From: Robertmurraya_A mangrovi
GTDB lineage: Bacteria; Bacillota; Bacilli; Bacillales; Cytobacillaceae
Direction: 5' to 3'
NCBI RefSeq assembly: GCF_034427655.1
Contig: NZ_JAXOFX010000018.1
Location: 21,262-85,261 of the forward strand
DNA: 64,000 nucleotides
Positions 15,402 through 24,336 of this stretch are shown here, one piece after another. How positions within the stretch are numbered: position 1 is the first letter of the stretch; each line of letters starts with the position of its first letter. Made by a program: the position numbers and the translations under genes. The notes beneath the pieces were generated by a model that saw only the letters and a program-made list of their open reading frames with translations, was not told the origin of the DNA and did no database searches.

Positions 15402-18269
15402 TTATTTCTCTTGCTCTTGCGGAACAAGTATCTGACCCTCTTTACCTATGTTTAAGAGGGTTTGCATAATCGCTCGTGATAATTGACTTGGTTTATATGG
15501 TTTTACTAAGAAATCAATTGCTCCTAGAGAGAAACCTTTTTCTTTCTCATCTAAAGCGGTTGAAACGATGATTGGAATATTTTTAAGCTGCTCATCACTC
15601 TTGAGTTGATCCATGATACTCCAACCGTCTATACTATCTTCCTCTAACATGATATCTAGAACGATTGCATCTGGTATCTCTCGTGTCATTACTTCTAAAG
15701 CTTCTAATCCTCTAATGAAATGCTGGACTTTAAATCCACTATCAAGTAACTCTTGAGTAATTAATTCTCCCAGACTCTTGTCATCTTCAATGACAAATAT
15801 TTTGTACCCAGAGTGAATATTCCTTTTCTCTGTGTCAGTTTCTTTTCGTTTACCTTCTACGATTGGAAACGTTAATGTGAAAATACTTCCCTCACCATAT
15901 TTAGAGGAAACATTTACTTCTCCCTCGTGAGACCTCATAATTTCTTGAACAATCGCTAATCCTAGTCCCGTCCCACCGATTTTCCTTCTATCAGAATTGT
16001 CGATTCGATAAAACTTTGAAAATACTTTAGTCAAAGCTTCCTCCGGTATCCCAAGACCATGATCTTCTACGTCTACCGTCAATTGACCTTCCTTCTCATA
16101 CATTTTAACATGGATATCTCCACCATTTGGTGAATACTTAATGGCATTACTAATCACGTTTGTAAATACTTGTTCAATTTTTGACCGGTCCCCAAGGATA
16201 TAGTCATTTTCCGTTAAGGGAGTAAAAGTAATATGGTGGACGTTTGTGTTGATTTGTAAGTTACCTATAACCTTATGAATAATAGGTGAAAGTTCAACAT
16301 ACTTCTTTTCATATGTTTGCTTTCCTGACTCCATTCTTTGGACATCTAAGAAATCATTAATTAATGCCGTTAAGCGTTTTGTTTCATTATAAATCGTGCT
16401 AAGGTACTTTTGCTGTCTATCCGGCTTTAATTGGCGATTGATTAATAGCTCTGTAAATCCTAAAATACTAGCTAATGGCGTTCTTAACTCATGACTAACT
16501 GTACTAACAAACTCTGATTTCATCTGGTCAACTTCAAATTCTTTCGTTATATCCCGATAAACAACCACTGTACCTACCCGTTTATCACCTTCGTATAATC
16601 CTTCAGAATAAACTTTAAAAACTTTATTTTCGGTTTTTCTCTTAAAAGTAAAGGTTTCTTTGTCCAATATTGCGTCATTTGAAATAGCTCTATTTATAAA
16701 ATGGAAGAATTCTTCCCCACCTTCCATTGTTTCAGTAGCTACTTGAATCCAGTATTTCAACGGCTGCCCAACCAAATCAAGACCAGATTGGAACATATCA
16801 CATAATTGTTTGTTGACCTGTAGAATGGTACCGTCTGTATCAACTAGTTGAATGCCCTCTTGTATTGTATTTAAAATGTTCTGATTAAGTTCTCTTGCCG
16901 TTTCAGTCTGTTCATACATAGAAATTTTATCTAATGAAATACCGATTTGTTTAGCAAGAGCCTCATATTCATCCATTGATTTCTCAGCGAATGCCCCAGA
17001 GAGCCTACTAAAAACCAAGATTGCACTTACTTCATTGGTAGATGACAGAACAGGGATATAGAGATCATAGCTAAACCCTACTAACTGATGAAATCCCTTT
17101 TCCTCTGCTACCATTTCTCTTTTGATCGTAAAAGGCTTCTTAAAAATTATCAGTCTCTCATTTAATCCACTCTTCAAGTTGTCTTTAAATTGTTTCACTC
17201 CAAGTTTAGATACACCGAAAGAGGCATAAGTGTCTTCATTTAACATTAAAATTAACCCTTTATCGGCCTCTATAATTCTACTCATGTTAATAACTATACT
17301 ATCTAAGACTTCTTGCTTATTAAGAGAGTTAGATATTGTATTCGTTAGCTCATTTCTCTGTTCAAGCTTTTGCTCATTTTCTTGAATCGCTTCTAATACT
17401 TCTTCTAATTCAGTTTGCTGAGCTTGAAGCTCATCTTGCTGAGCAATCAATTCCTCATTTTGAGCAAGTAAATCTTGTTCCTTTTCCTGAACACTATTAA
17501 TCATCTTTTTAAAGGCAACTGATAAAGCTCCTAGTTCATCGTCTCTATTAGAGTCCACCTTAATGATTCCATCATTTCCTTTGGCAATTTCGTTAGCTGC
17601 AAAAGCAAACTCTGAGAGAGGCGCCCCCACGTTTTTTACCATGATCCGGATAATGACAAAGAAAATAAATAAAATTAATAGGATAAATAAAATAAAGGCA
17701 GTTTGGACTAATGACTGATTATTAGTTAATTGTAAAACCTTACCGTCAAGCTGTTTATTTATACTGTTAATCTCTTTTGTTAACAAATCCTGAAATTCAT
17801 TGATTCTTTCAGTTGCACCGTTATTAGCGATTTCCGTTACTTTATCTTTTTGACCCATTTCAAAATATCTAACTGCTTTTGGAAAGGTTTCAATAAAATA
17901 ATAATCCGTAAATTCCCTAAGTTCTTTTAAAAAAGTCTTATCCTCATCAGTTGTTGATGTTTTTTCTAAGTCTTTGTAAAGCTTACGAATCTCAGGATGC
18001 TGTGCAAAAGTACTACTCTTTAACGATTCACTTCCAAATGCAACATATCCCCGAGCATCAAATAAAGCAATATTGAGTGACTGGTCAATCTCCACGAGTA
18101 TTCTTTCTTTTTTTACTAGTTCGGCACGCTCTTCAAAATATTTATTATTCAATTGTTGCTGAGTTAAATAAATAATGGCTGTTCCTACCAGAAAAAATAA
18201 AATAAAGACACCTATCAAGGCAATAAATTGCCTTGATAAGCTTTTCTTGAAATATTGATTAATTTTCAT
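15402..18269 (-). CDS. Hybrid histidine kinase: sensor-HAMP-GAF-PAS-HisKA-HATPase-REC
   Basis: A 955-residue inner-membrane hybrid kinase. TM1 is about 15-35, a helical extracellular sensor about 36-185, TM2 about 188-211, HAMP about 212-265, and a Gln/Glu-rich coiled coil about 265-305. GAF is about 310-455, PAS about 460-580 (LVDTDGTILQVNKQL). HisKA has His593 (VSHELRTPLASI); HATPase has NAIKYSPNGG, DHGLGIP and GGTGLGLAI. The C-terminal receiver has Asp872 (IVLDIMLEED). It is the last gene of the operon; its start overlaps the upstream single receiver by 11 bp. It probably passes phosphate through its own receiver to the HPt of the first gene's product or to the stand-alone receiver; that route is inferred. 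Confidence 0.92.
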   Translation of the reverse strand: MKINQYFKKSLSRQFIALIGVFILFFLVGTAIIYLTQQQLNNKYFEERAELVKKERILVEIDQSLNIALFDARGYVAFGSESLKSSTFAQHPEIRKLYKDLEKTSTTDEDKTFLKELREFTDYYFIETFPKAVRYFEMGQKDKVTEIANNGATERINEFQDLLTKEINSINKQLDGKVLQLTNNQSLVQTAFILFILLILFIFFVIIRIMVKNVGAPLSEFAFAANEIAKGNDGIIKVDSNRDDELGALSVAFKKMINSVQEKEQDLLAQNEELIAQQDELQAQQTELEEVLEAIQENEQKLEQRNELTNTISNSLNKQEVLDSIVINMSRIIEADKGLILMLNEDTYASFGVSKLGVKQFKDNLKSGLNERLIIFKKPFTIKREMVAEEKGFHQLVGFSYDLYIPVLSSTNEVSAILVFSRLSGAFAEKSMDEYEALAKQIGISLDKISMYEQTETARELNQNILNTIQEGIQLVDTDGTILQVNKQLCDMFQSGLDLVGQPLKYWIQVATETMEGGEEFFHFINRAISNDAILDKETFTFKRKTENKVFKVYSEGLYEGDKRVGTVVVYRDITKEFEVDQMKSEFVSTVSHELRTPLASILGFTELLINRQLKPDRQQKYLSTIYNETKRLTALINDFLDVQRMESGKQTYEKKYVELSPIIHKVIGNLQINTNVHHITFTPLTENDYILGDRSKIEQVFTNVISNAIKYSPNGGDIHVKMYEKEGQLTVDVEDHGLGIPEEALTKVFSKFYRIDNSDRRKIGGTGLGLAIVQEIMRSHEGEVNVSSKYGEGSIFTLTFPIVEGKRKETDTEKRNIHSGYKIFVIEDDKSLGELITQELLDSGFKVQHFIRGLEALEVMTREIPDAIVLDIMLEEDSIDGWSIMDQLKSDEQLKNIPIIVSTALDEKEKGFSLGAIDFLVKPYKPSQLSRAIMQTLLNIGKEGQILVPQEQEK

Positions 18270-18621
18270 CTAATATTTCCTCAATTTTCTCTAGTAGTTG
18301 TAACGGACTAAATGGCTTGGCCATAAAATAATTTGCCCCTGCACTTAATACTTTTTCTATTTCAAATTCCTGACTTTTTGCTGAAAGCATCATGATTTTA
18401 ATATCAAGGTTGGTTTCTCTAATCTTTTCTATTAATTCAAGGCCAGTAAGAATTGGCATCATATAATCTACTATTAATAAATCGTACTCATGGTTTTTAA
18501 ATAAATCTAATGCCTCTTGTCCATCAGATGCTTCGTCAACTTTGTAATCCTCATCTTCTAACGTATCAACAACTAACATTCTTAATACTTCTTCATCTTC
18601 AGCTAATAAGATTCTTTTCAC
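18259..18621 (-). CDS. Stand-alone CheY-like receiver
   Basis: A 120-residue single receiver with the full acceptor site: EDEE acidic pair, Asp52 in LIVDYMMPILTG, Ser in MMLSAKS, and Lys in FMAKPFSPLQLL. No output domain. It overlaps the upstream glycoside-hydrolase gene by 4 bp (ATGA) and the downstream hybrid kinase by 11 bp, so translation is coupled. It could shuttle phosphate between the hybrid kinase and the HPt protein encoded at the head of the operon, or act on the synthase machinery directly. Confidence 0.9.
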   Translation of the reverse strand: MKRILLAEDEEVLRMLVVDTLEDEDYKVDEASDGQEALDLFKNHEYDLLIVDYMMPILTGLELIEKIRETNLDIKIMMLSAKSQEFEIEKVLSAGANYFMAKPFSPLQLLEKIEEILDEN

Positions 18622-21600
18622 TTTTTACTCTCCTCAACGTTGATAGTCTTGTATGCATCCTTCATGATATGATAAGAAGCCTTTAGCCTTTCATGATAGG
18701 TTGGCTGTTCCCACTCATCCCAAGTATAAAGAACAGTTTGACTAGATTGAATGACATCTCCATCTCTTTGAGGATATACGGAACTAATAGAATTATTATT
18801 TGATGTCACTACCGCAATCTGAATTCCTTCCATATTTACACTACCTTCTAGTCCATCTTTCCAAAAGTCACCGATTACTTCCTTCGTGCTAGGATCCTTA
18901 ACATTTAGTAATAACCATGGGATTCTAAGTTCAATTGTTTTCTTATCATTGCTAATACTAATATCGGTAAGGGAGTCATGATTTTCACTCTTTATGTTTC
19001 CATCCCCAAACTTTAGCTGTCCTGTTTCGTAGGATTCAAAAGGGATCTTTTCTTTTGAGCTCGGTATCACCATTTCCTTATTTAAAGCTAGGCGAACAGG
19101 ATGGAAAACTCCATTATCCTTCTTATTCGCATATTTTTCACGTGGGATCATTTTTAACATATTCCCATAGTGATAGTAAAAAGAATCGTAATAACTATCA
19201 ATCAAAACTCTCGAATCATCTTCACCCGCTAGTTTCACTAAGAAGTCAATTCCAAAGTCTGTTTTTACTTGTTGATTATTATTTATTGGTACAGATGTCT
19301 GACCTTGACCATCTATCGTATTTAATAGAAGATAAGTTTGATCCTCTTGTAAGTTAATATTCTTGCTATAGTCGACCCTAGCGTATAAATATCCCTCATC
19401 AGACGTTGCGAATACCCTTTGAATCATATCATCATTTTTATTAGACTCATAGATTGGTTTTAGCCTTTTCCGTTCCCAATCATGTTTGTTCCCATCTACG
19501 ACTATAGAGGATTCAAACTCACCTGGCTCAAATTTTAATAGCCCGAAATTTTGTTCATTAGTCTGAACATTCATCCAATACGGGCGTCTATCAGGATTAT
19601 CATAATCCATCGTATTCCATGTTCTCTTAAACCACTCATCTTGCCATGCAAAAACGAGTCCTCCACCATATCCTTCAGAAACAATAGATTCAAATAATTT
19701 TCGATTTATTATGCCCTGCTCCTCTTCAGAGTGGAACCCTTGATTCTTTCCATGAACATTTTCATGTGTCATCCCTCTTGAAGAAGGTACTCCAAACTCA
19801 GCCACAATAACAGGCATTTCATGGGGAACGATTAAATCATGTAAATAACCAGCATAGTTATTTTTCTCACCTTGTTGATCAATATAGTTTACATATTTCT
19901 CTTCATAATTTAAGAAATCAGGATAATACGGATACACATGATAGGATGCAAAAAGCCCACCATTAAACTTGTCTGTTTTCTTTATATGGTTTGGGTTTAC
20001 CTCCACCATATCTTCAGTGTCAGACGGTTCAGCTGGATGTCTTAATAAATCCGTTGTCACCCAGTTAGTAAAACTCATCGTATGCTGCCATTTATACTGC
20101 TCCGTTTCATAGCTTGCAGTATAATCCATCATCTCAGCTAACCATGCTTCAAATGGAGAAGCATTTTTTGTACTAAAATACTTGCCCATGTATGGTCCTA
20201 TATTTTTGTGCTTTTTATTCGTTTGCAAAACTGCACCTGGATCCCACTCAATTCCTATCATAAATCCAAGTACATAAGGAGAAATATCATAGCTGTATTC
20301 ACCTGAAGCATGTCCTCTCCTAGCAGGAATATTAGCCTTACCATGAACAATATCCACCATGTCTTTTAATTCTCGCTTAAAGTCAGCCGTTACTTCTTTC
20401 GAGAAAGCATCCTGAGTTTTTACTAGATTTTCTTCATTGACCCAAGCTCCGTGGAACAGATACAATGGTTTCTCTGCCATTTGATTATATTCATAAAAAG
20501 CTTCGTAAAAATCAGGTGGATGTAATGTATAGACCCTTATCGCATTTGCATTCATGTCCCCAATGGCTTTAAACCATCTAAAGTATTCATCCTTTGATAT
20601 GGCTGTTTCTCCAGGGAAGTAACCTGGTTTTGCGATCCCCATATTTACTCCCTTAACAAGGAGATCCTTCCATTTACCGTCCTGCTGTACTTGAATATAA
20701 GTATCGTTCGTTTGACTGTTAAAATGAATTCCATCTTTCTCAACAACTGCGTTTGGCAATGTTCTATCATTCTTGTGAAGACCGTTCGATAATATGGATT
20801 TCATCATCGGAACGTATGCGCTCCAATAGAAAGAACTACTAGCTGAAAATTGTTTTTTCCAAAAAGAAAGTCCCCTAGTTTGATAGATATCAGGTACTTC
20901 CCCTTCATCAGCAAAATCTCCGGCAAAATAGTAAGAAGCGAACTTCGAGTTTTGATGGAAAGTGACAGCAGGAAATTCAGAAGGTAATCCATAGCCTTCT
21001 AATTTATTTTTTCCTTTATCCGTTAATGGTAGCTCATAAGTTGCTAAAATTTCATCGCTATTTCTTGCTTCAATAATGTCAAACCAATACTGATACTTTG
21101 ATTCAATTTTTAAATCAAAATGATTACTACCTGTCTTGGTATGTTTAAAATTGACTCCTCTGTCCTTTAAGTCCTCTTTCTCAAGTACAACAACATAATC
21201 ATCTTTACTAACAAAAACGAATCCTTCACCCGAGAATTCCCATTTGTCACCAGATGCCATGTAGTTCTCCTTAACCCAAACAGGAACCTCTTTGCTATTC
21301 AAATCCGAAAAATATCTACCAATCCAACCCGTCCAATCTACATTTAGCACATTCGATATTTTTTCCCGAGCTGAGTTAGAGGTTGGACTCGCAAAGGTGT
21401 TAAATTCAGCAATTAGTGTTTTCCCTTTACTATGAATTAGCTCATCTGTGATTTGATTAATTTCTTCTTCTTCTAAACCGCCATATAAATGATTGGAGCG
21501 TTCACCTAACTCGTTATCTCCATAAAACTCTTCTTCATACACACCATATTGGTCTGCAATATAGATTACATCGTACTTATCTAAATTTTGTGGCAATGGA

Positions 21601-21884
21601 CGAATTTCGTACTCTTTTTCGTCTTTTGGAACAAAACCACGATAATCTACTTTAGATGAATATCTCTGATTATTGTCCTTCACATACTTTTCATTATTAA
21701 GGATCCAGACTAATCCTTTATGTTCTCGATAAGTATCGTCAGGAACCGTTTTGTTTAGTATTAACACTTCTAACTGATTTGAAGGCTTAATAAACCATAA
21801 CCAGAAAGGGCTAGTGATTAAAAGTGTGACTAGAAACACAATAGTAAACACGATCCACTGTGACTTTGTAAGTAAATTCTTCAT
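18618..21884 (-). CDS. Membrane-anchored glycoside hydrolase with C-terminal CBM9-like domain
   Basis: A 1088-residue protein with one N-terminal membrane anchor (about 11-32, then FIKPSN) and the rest outside. Residues about 38-240 resemble a ThuA/glutaminase-like Rossmann domain (LDKYDVIYIADQYG, KTLIAEFNTFASPT). A strand-rich link holds DLLVKGVNMGIAKPGYFPGE (about 407-426), typical of GH2/GH5-like barrels. A TIM barrel follows to about 760, with candidate catalytic glutamates E546 (IGIEWDPG) and E696 (VIVAEFGVP). Residues about 790-1088 look like a CBM9-type sugar-binding domain. Overlaps the synthase gene by 4 bp. A role in trimming, releasing or remodelling the polymer made by the GT2 is inferred; the GH family number is not assigned. 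Confidence 0.75.
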   Translation of the reverse strand: MKNLLTKSQWIVFTIVFLVTLLITSPFWLWFIKPSNQLEVLILNKTVPDDTYREHKGLVWILNNEKYVKDNNQRYSSKVDYRGFVPKDEKEYEIRPLPQNLDKYDVIYIADQYGVYEEEFYGDNELGERSNHLYGGLEEEEINQITDELIHSKGKTLIAEFNTFASPTSNSAREKISNVLNVDWTGWIGRYFSDLNSKEVPVWVKENYMASGDKWEFSGEGFVFVSKDDYVVVLEKEDLKDRGVNFKHTKTGSNHFDLKIESKYQYWFDIIEARNSDEILATYELPLTDKGKNKLEGYGLPSEFPAVTFHQNSKFASYYFAGDFADEGEVPDIYQTRGLSFWKKQFSASSSFYWSAYVPMMKSILSNGLHKNDRTLPNAVVEKDGIHFNSQTNDTYIQVQQDGKWKDLLVKGVNMGIAKPGYFPGETAISKDEYFRWFKAIGDMNANAIRVYTLHPPDFYEAFYEYNQMAEKPLYLFHGAWVNEENLVKTQDAFSKEVTADFKRELKDMVDIVHGKANIPARRGHASGEYSYDISPYVLGFMIGIEWDPGAVLQTNKKHKNIGPYMGKYFSTKNASPFEAWLAEMMDYTASYETEQYKWQHTMSFTNWVTTDLLRHPAEPSDTEDMVEVNPNHIKKTDKFNGGLFASYHVYPYYPDFLNYEEKYVNYIDQQGEKNNYAGYLHDLIVPHEMPVIVAEFGVPSSRGMTHENVHGKNQGFHSEEEQGIINRKLFESIVSEGYGGGLVFAWQDEWFKRTWNTMDYDNPDRRPYWMNVQTNEQNFGLLKFEPGEFESSIVVDGNKHDWERKRLKPIYESNKNDDMIQRVFATSDEGYLYARVDYSKNINLQEDQTYLLLNTIDGQGQTSVPINNNQQVKTDFGIDFLVKLAGEDDSRVLIDSYYDSFYYHYGNMLKMIPREKYANKKDNGVFHPVRLALNKEMVIPSSKEKIPFESYETGQLKFGDGNIKSENHDSLTDISISNDKKTIELRIPWLLLNVKDPSTKEVIGDFWKDGLEGSVNMEGIQIAVVTSNNNSISSVYPQRDGDVIQSSQTVLYTWDEWEQPTYHERLKASYHIMKDAYKTINVEESKK

Positions 21885-23293
21885 TTAGATACACCTTTTC
21901 TTTGCATTTCTCCCCAACTTTTATCACCAATGATCATTTGCCAGATTCCTTCACAGCGCCATAAAACAGTTAAAGGGCGGTACCATAGTGTTTCTGTTAT
22001 TGAGTAGAGGAAGAGTTTAATCACATCTATTACTCGCGGATATTTCCTCAAACTCCATTCCTCAAGAAGGACCGAAGCCATAGAAAATAAGGAGCCATAT
22101 AGGCAAGAAAGTAAGAAAATAATGATAGCAAACTCTAAATATACTCCTCCAAAAAATAAAGAGAAAATAATATATAGGTACCCAAACAGCTCTATAATTG
22201 GTCCAAAGAACTCAACAATCCAAAAGTATGGAAAAGAGATCATCCCAATAGCTCCGTATTTGGGATTAAAGGTAAGCCCTCGGTGATTCCAAAGGCTTTC
22301 AAATAACCCTCTATGCCACCTTCTTCTCTGCCTTCTTAAAAATTTTATATCCTCAGGCACCTCAGTCCAGCAGACTGGGTCTGGAACATAAACAATTTTT
22401 TTATTTACCCCTTTTTCTTTAATCACACGGTGAAGTCTAACAACAAGCTCCATATCTTCCCCAACTGTATCTGTTTTATATCCTCCAGCCTGAACAACCC
22501 AATGCTTAGAGAACACACCAAACGCTCCAGATACAATTAAAAGTAGATTATGTCTACTTAGACCAATTCTACCCATTAAGAATGCTCTCAAATATTCAAT
22601 AATTTGCATAACCACAAGAGGGTCTCTTGCAAGCCCAATTTTTATAATATTCCCATTCTCTATATGACAACCATTTGCTATTCGAATACTCCCACCAGAG
22701 GCAATAACCTCTTCATTAGAATCAATAATTGGTTTCATCACTTTTAAGAAAGCGTCCCTTTCTAACACAGAGTCGCCATCAAGTGAGCAAATGTATGGAT
22801 AATGCGAGAAGTTCATTCCCACATTTAATGCATCTGCCTTTCCACCGTTCTCTTTATCAATTAAAAATAGTTTTGGTAGAAGTCTAGATTGATAGATTCC
22901 TTTAATCGGTTTGGTTTCGACTTGTTTACGTACTACCTTTTTGATTTCAACCATGTCGTACGTTTCAATCATTTTTTGTAAAGTGGAATCTTTAGAACCA
23001 TCATTTACAACAACAACCTCAAAGGTAGGATAGTTGATGCTAAGCAGGGACCGAACACTTTGAATAATTCCAGCCTCCTCATTATAAGCAGGAACAATAA
23101 TAGAGACTGGCTTCGTATAAAAATCATTCATATATTCTTCGTATGCTTGGTCCCGGTCAAGTTGGTATTCTTTTCTTAGCTGAAGCATGGAAATAAAGAG
23201 AATCGTTGAGTAAAAAACAATTACAATGACCATATAAATCGCGATAAATGCGGCAAAGATAGTAAAAATATCTGTCCATATTAGGTTAAACAT
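21881..23293 (-). CDS. Processive family-2 glycosyltransferase (polysaccharide synthase)
   Basis: A 470-residue membrane synthase. One helix (about 10-37) precedes the GT-A domain. UDP/metal-binding acids are Asp98 (VVVVNDGSKDST) and D172xD174 (CSLDGDSVLE); the catalytic acid pair is ED at 279-280 (TVGEDMELVVRLHR). RRQRRRWHRGL (320-330) is the (Q/R)xxRW motif of processive synthases such as cellulose, hyaluronan and poly-GlcNAc synthases. At least three helices follow (about 345-430). It extends and exports a polymer of unknown composition. No BcsB-, IcaB- or PilZ-type gene accompanies it, which separates it from cellulose and PNAG operons. Gap to the HEAT gene is 3 bp; overlap with the hydrolase gene is 4 bp. 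Confidence 0.88.
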   Translation of the reverse strand: MFNLIWTDIFTIFAAFIAIYMVIVIVFYSTILFISMLQLRKEYQLDRDQAYEEYMNDFYTKPVSIIVPAYNEEAGIIQSVRSLLSINYPTFEVVVVNDGSKDSTLQKMIETYDMVEIKKVVRKQVETKPIKGIYQSRLLPKLFLIDKENGGKADALNVGMNFSHYPYICSLDGDSVLERDAFLKVMKPIIDSNEEVIASGGSIRIANGCHIENGNIIKIGLARDPLVVMQIIEYLRAFLMGRIGLSRHNLLLIVSGAFGVFSKHWVVQAGGYKTDTVGEDMELVVRLHRVIKEKGVNKKIVYVPDPVCWTEVPEDIKFLRRQRRRWHRGLFESLWNHRGLTFNPKYGAIGMISFPYFWIVEFFGPIIELFGYLYIIFSLFFGGVYLEFAIIIFLLSCLYGSLFSMASVLLEEWSLRKYPRVIDVIKLFLYSITETLWYRPLTVLWRCEGIWQMIIGDKSWGEMQRKGVSK

Positions 23294-23296
23294 CCA

Positions 23297-24334
23297 TCAA
23301 TCTCCTTTATTAATCCATTCCCAAGCCATGTCCTTAGCAAAAGGATCCTTTGATGTCTGTAGGACATTTTGTAGTAGTTTTTTTCCATTTGGAAATAACA
23401 GTAATGATTGACCCGCTTGAGAACGGACCCACCAGCTTGAATCATGTAACAACTCAATTAGTATAGGAATGAGTGAGGACTCCTTTAGGGTACCAAATAA
23501 CTTGGCTACGACCACTCTTTCTTGCCATTTCTCCGATTGACTAAAAGGAATATAAATTTGATAGTCCTTTACATAACCAATGGAAGCTAAAGCCTTAAGT
23601 GCTCTTAAACGCACCTCTCCCCTATAATTCTTACAAATCGATTCGATAAAACCCAAATAATGCAATTCCTTTCTTATACTAATAACTTCAAGAATGGCAC
23701 ATTGTAATGTTTCATGGACTTTGTGAAAGCTAAGTAAGAATTGCTCTAGCTCAAGCTGGTTTAGACGAATAAGGATGTTACGATATTCATAATCGGAGAG
23801 ACTTATCTGGCCACCTTCTAACAGGTTATATAAACCTTTGTACTGGAAGGCAGCAAGGGTTCTAAGTGCAATGACTATTTCATCCTTAGTAGTCGTCTTT
23901 CTTTTAATGAGATTCACTACCTCTTCTTCAAGACTAAGCATTTTAAAATCTTCAATATGATATAAAGCATTCATCCGTTCACTCCAGCGCCTACTTTTTA
24001 AACTATCGGAGTAATAATCCTTTAAGTGGAGCTCAGCAACGGTAGCCAAATTTTTTATTTCATGTTCTCCCTCTAAAATCTCAAAGAATTTCTTCAATAA
24101 CTCCTCGACTGCTTTAAGCTTAAGGGGAGATTTTGAATTCAACGAACGGGAGATGTTTCCTTCCATTATATAGTTGAAAATAATCGGACTAAATACTTCT
24201 TTATGATGTTCAATCTCTTTTCGGTTCTTAATTTCAATGGATTTTCTAATGATTAAATAGAATAGTAATGATAGCAAAGCTGCAAAAATAAATATGGTTG
24301 CACATAGTAGTATGAAGATTTCTGTTGAGAGCAT
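23297..24334 (-). CDS. Membrane-anchored HEAT-repeat protein
   Basis: A 345-residue protein with one N-terminal membrane helix (about 5-28) and a cytosolic helical body. HEAT-type units are visible in the second half: RGEVRLRALKALASIGY, EKWQERVVVAKLFGTLKESSLIPILIE (split) and LLHDSSWWVRSQAGQSLLLFPNG. HEAT arrays usually serve as protein docking surfaces. Lodged between the cyclase gene (2-bp gap) and the synthase gene (3-bp gap), it is a good candidate for the adaptor that joins the signalling proteins to the membrane synthase. That role is inferred. Confidence 0.8.
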   Translation of the reverse strand: MLSTEIFILLCATIFIFAALLSLLFYLIIRKSIEIKNRKEIEHHKEVFSPIIFNYIMEGNISRSLNSKSPLKLKAVEELLKKFFEILEGEHEIKNLATVAELHLKDYYSDSLKSRRWSERMNALYHIEDFKMLSLEEEVVNLIKRKTTTKDEIVIALRTLAAFQYKGLYNLLEGGQISLSDYEYRNILIRLNQLELEQFLLSFHKVHETLQCAILEVISIRKELHYLGFIESICKNYRGEVRLRALKALASIGYVKDYQIYIPFSQSEKWQERVVVAKLFGTLKESSLIPILIELLHDSSWWVRSQAGQSLLLFPNGKKLLQNVLQTSKDPFAKDMAWEWINKGD

Positions 24335-24336
24335 AT

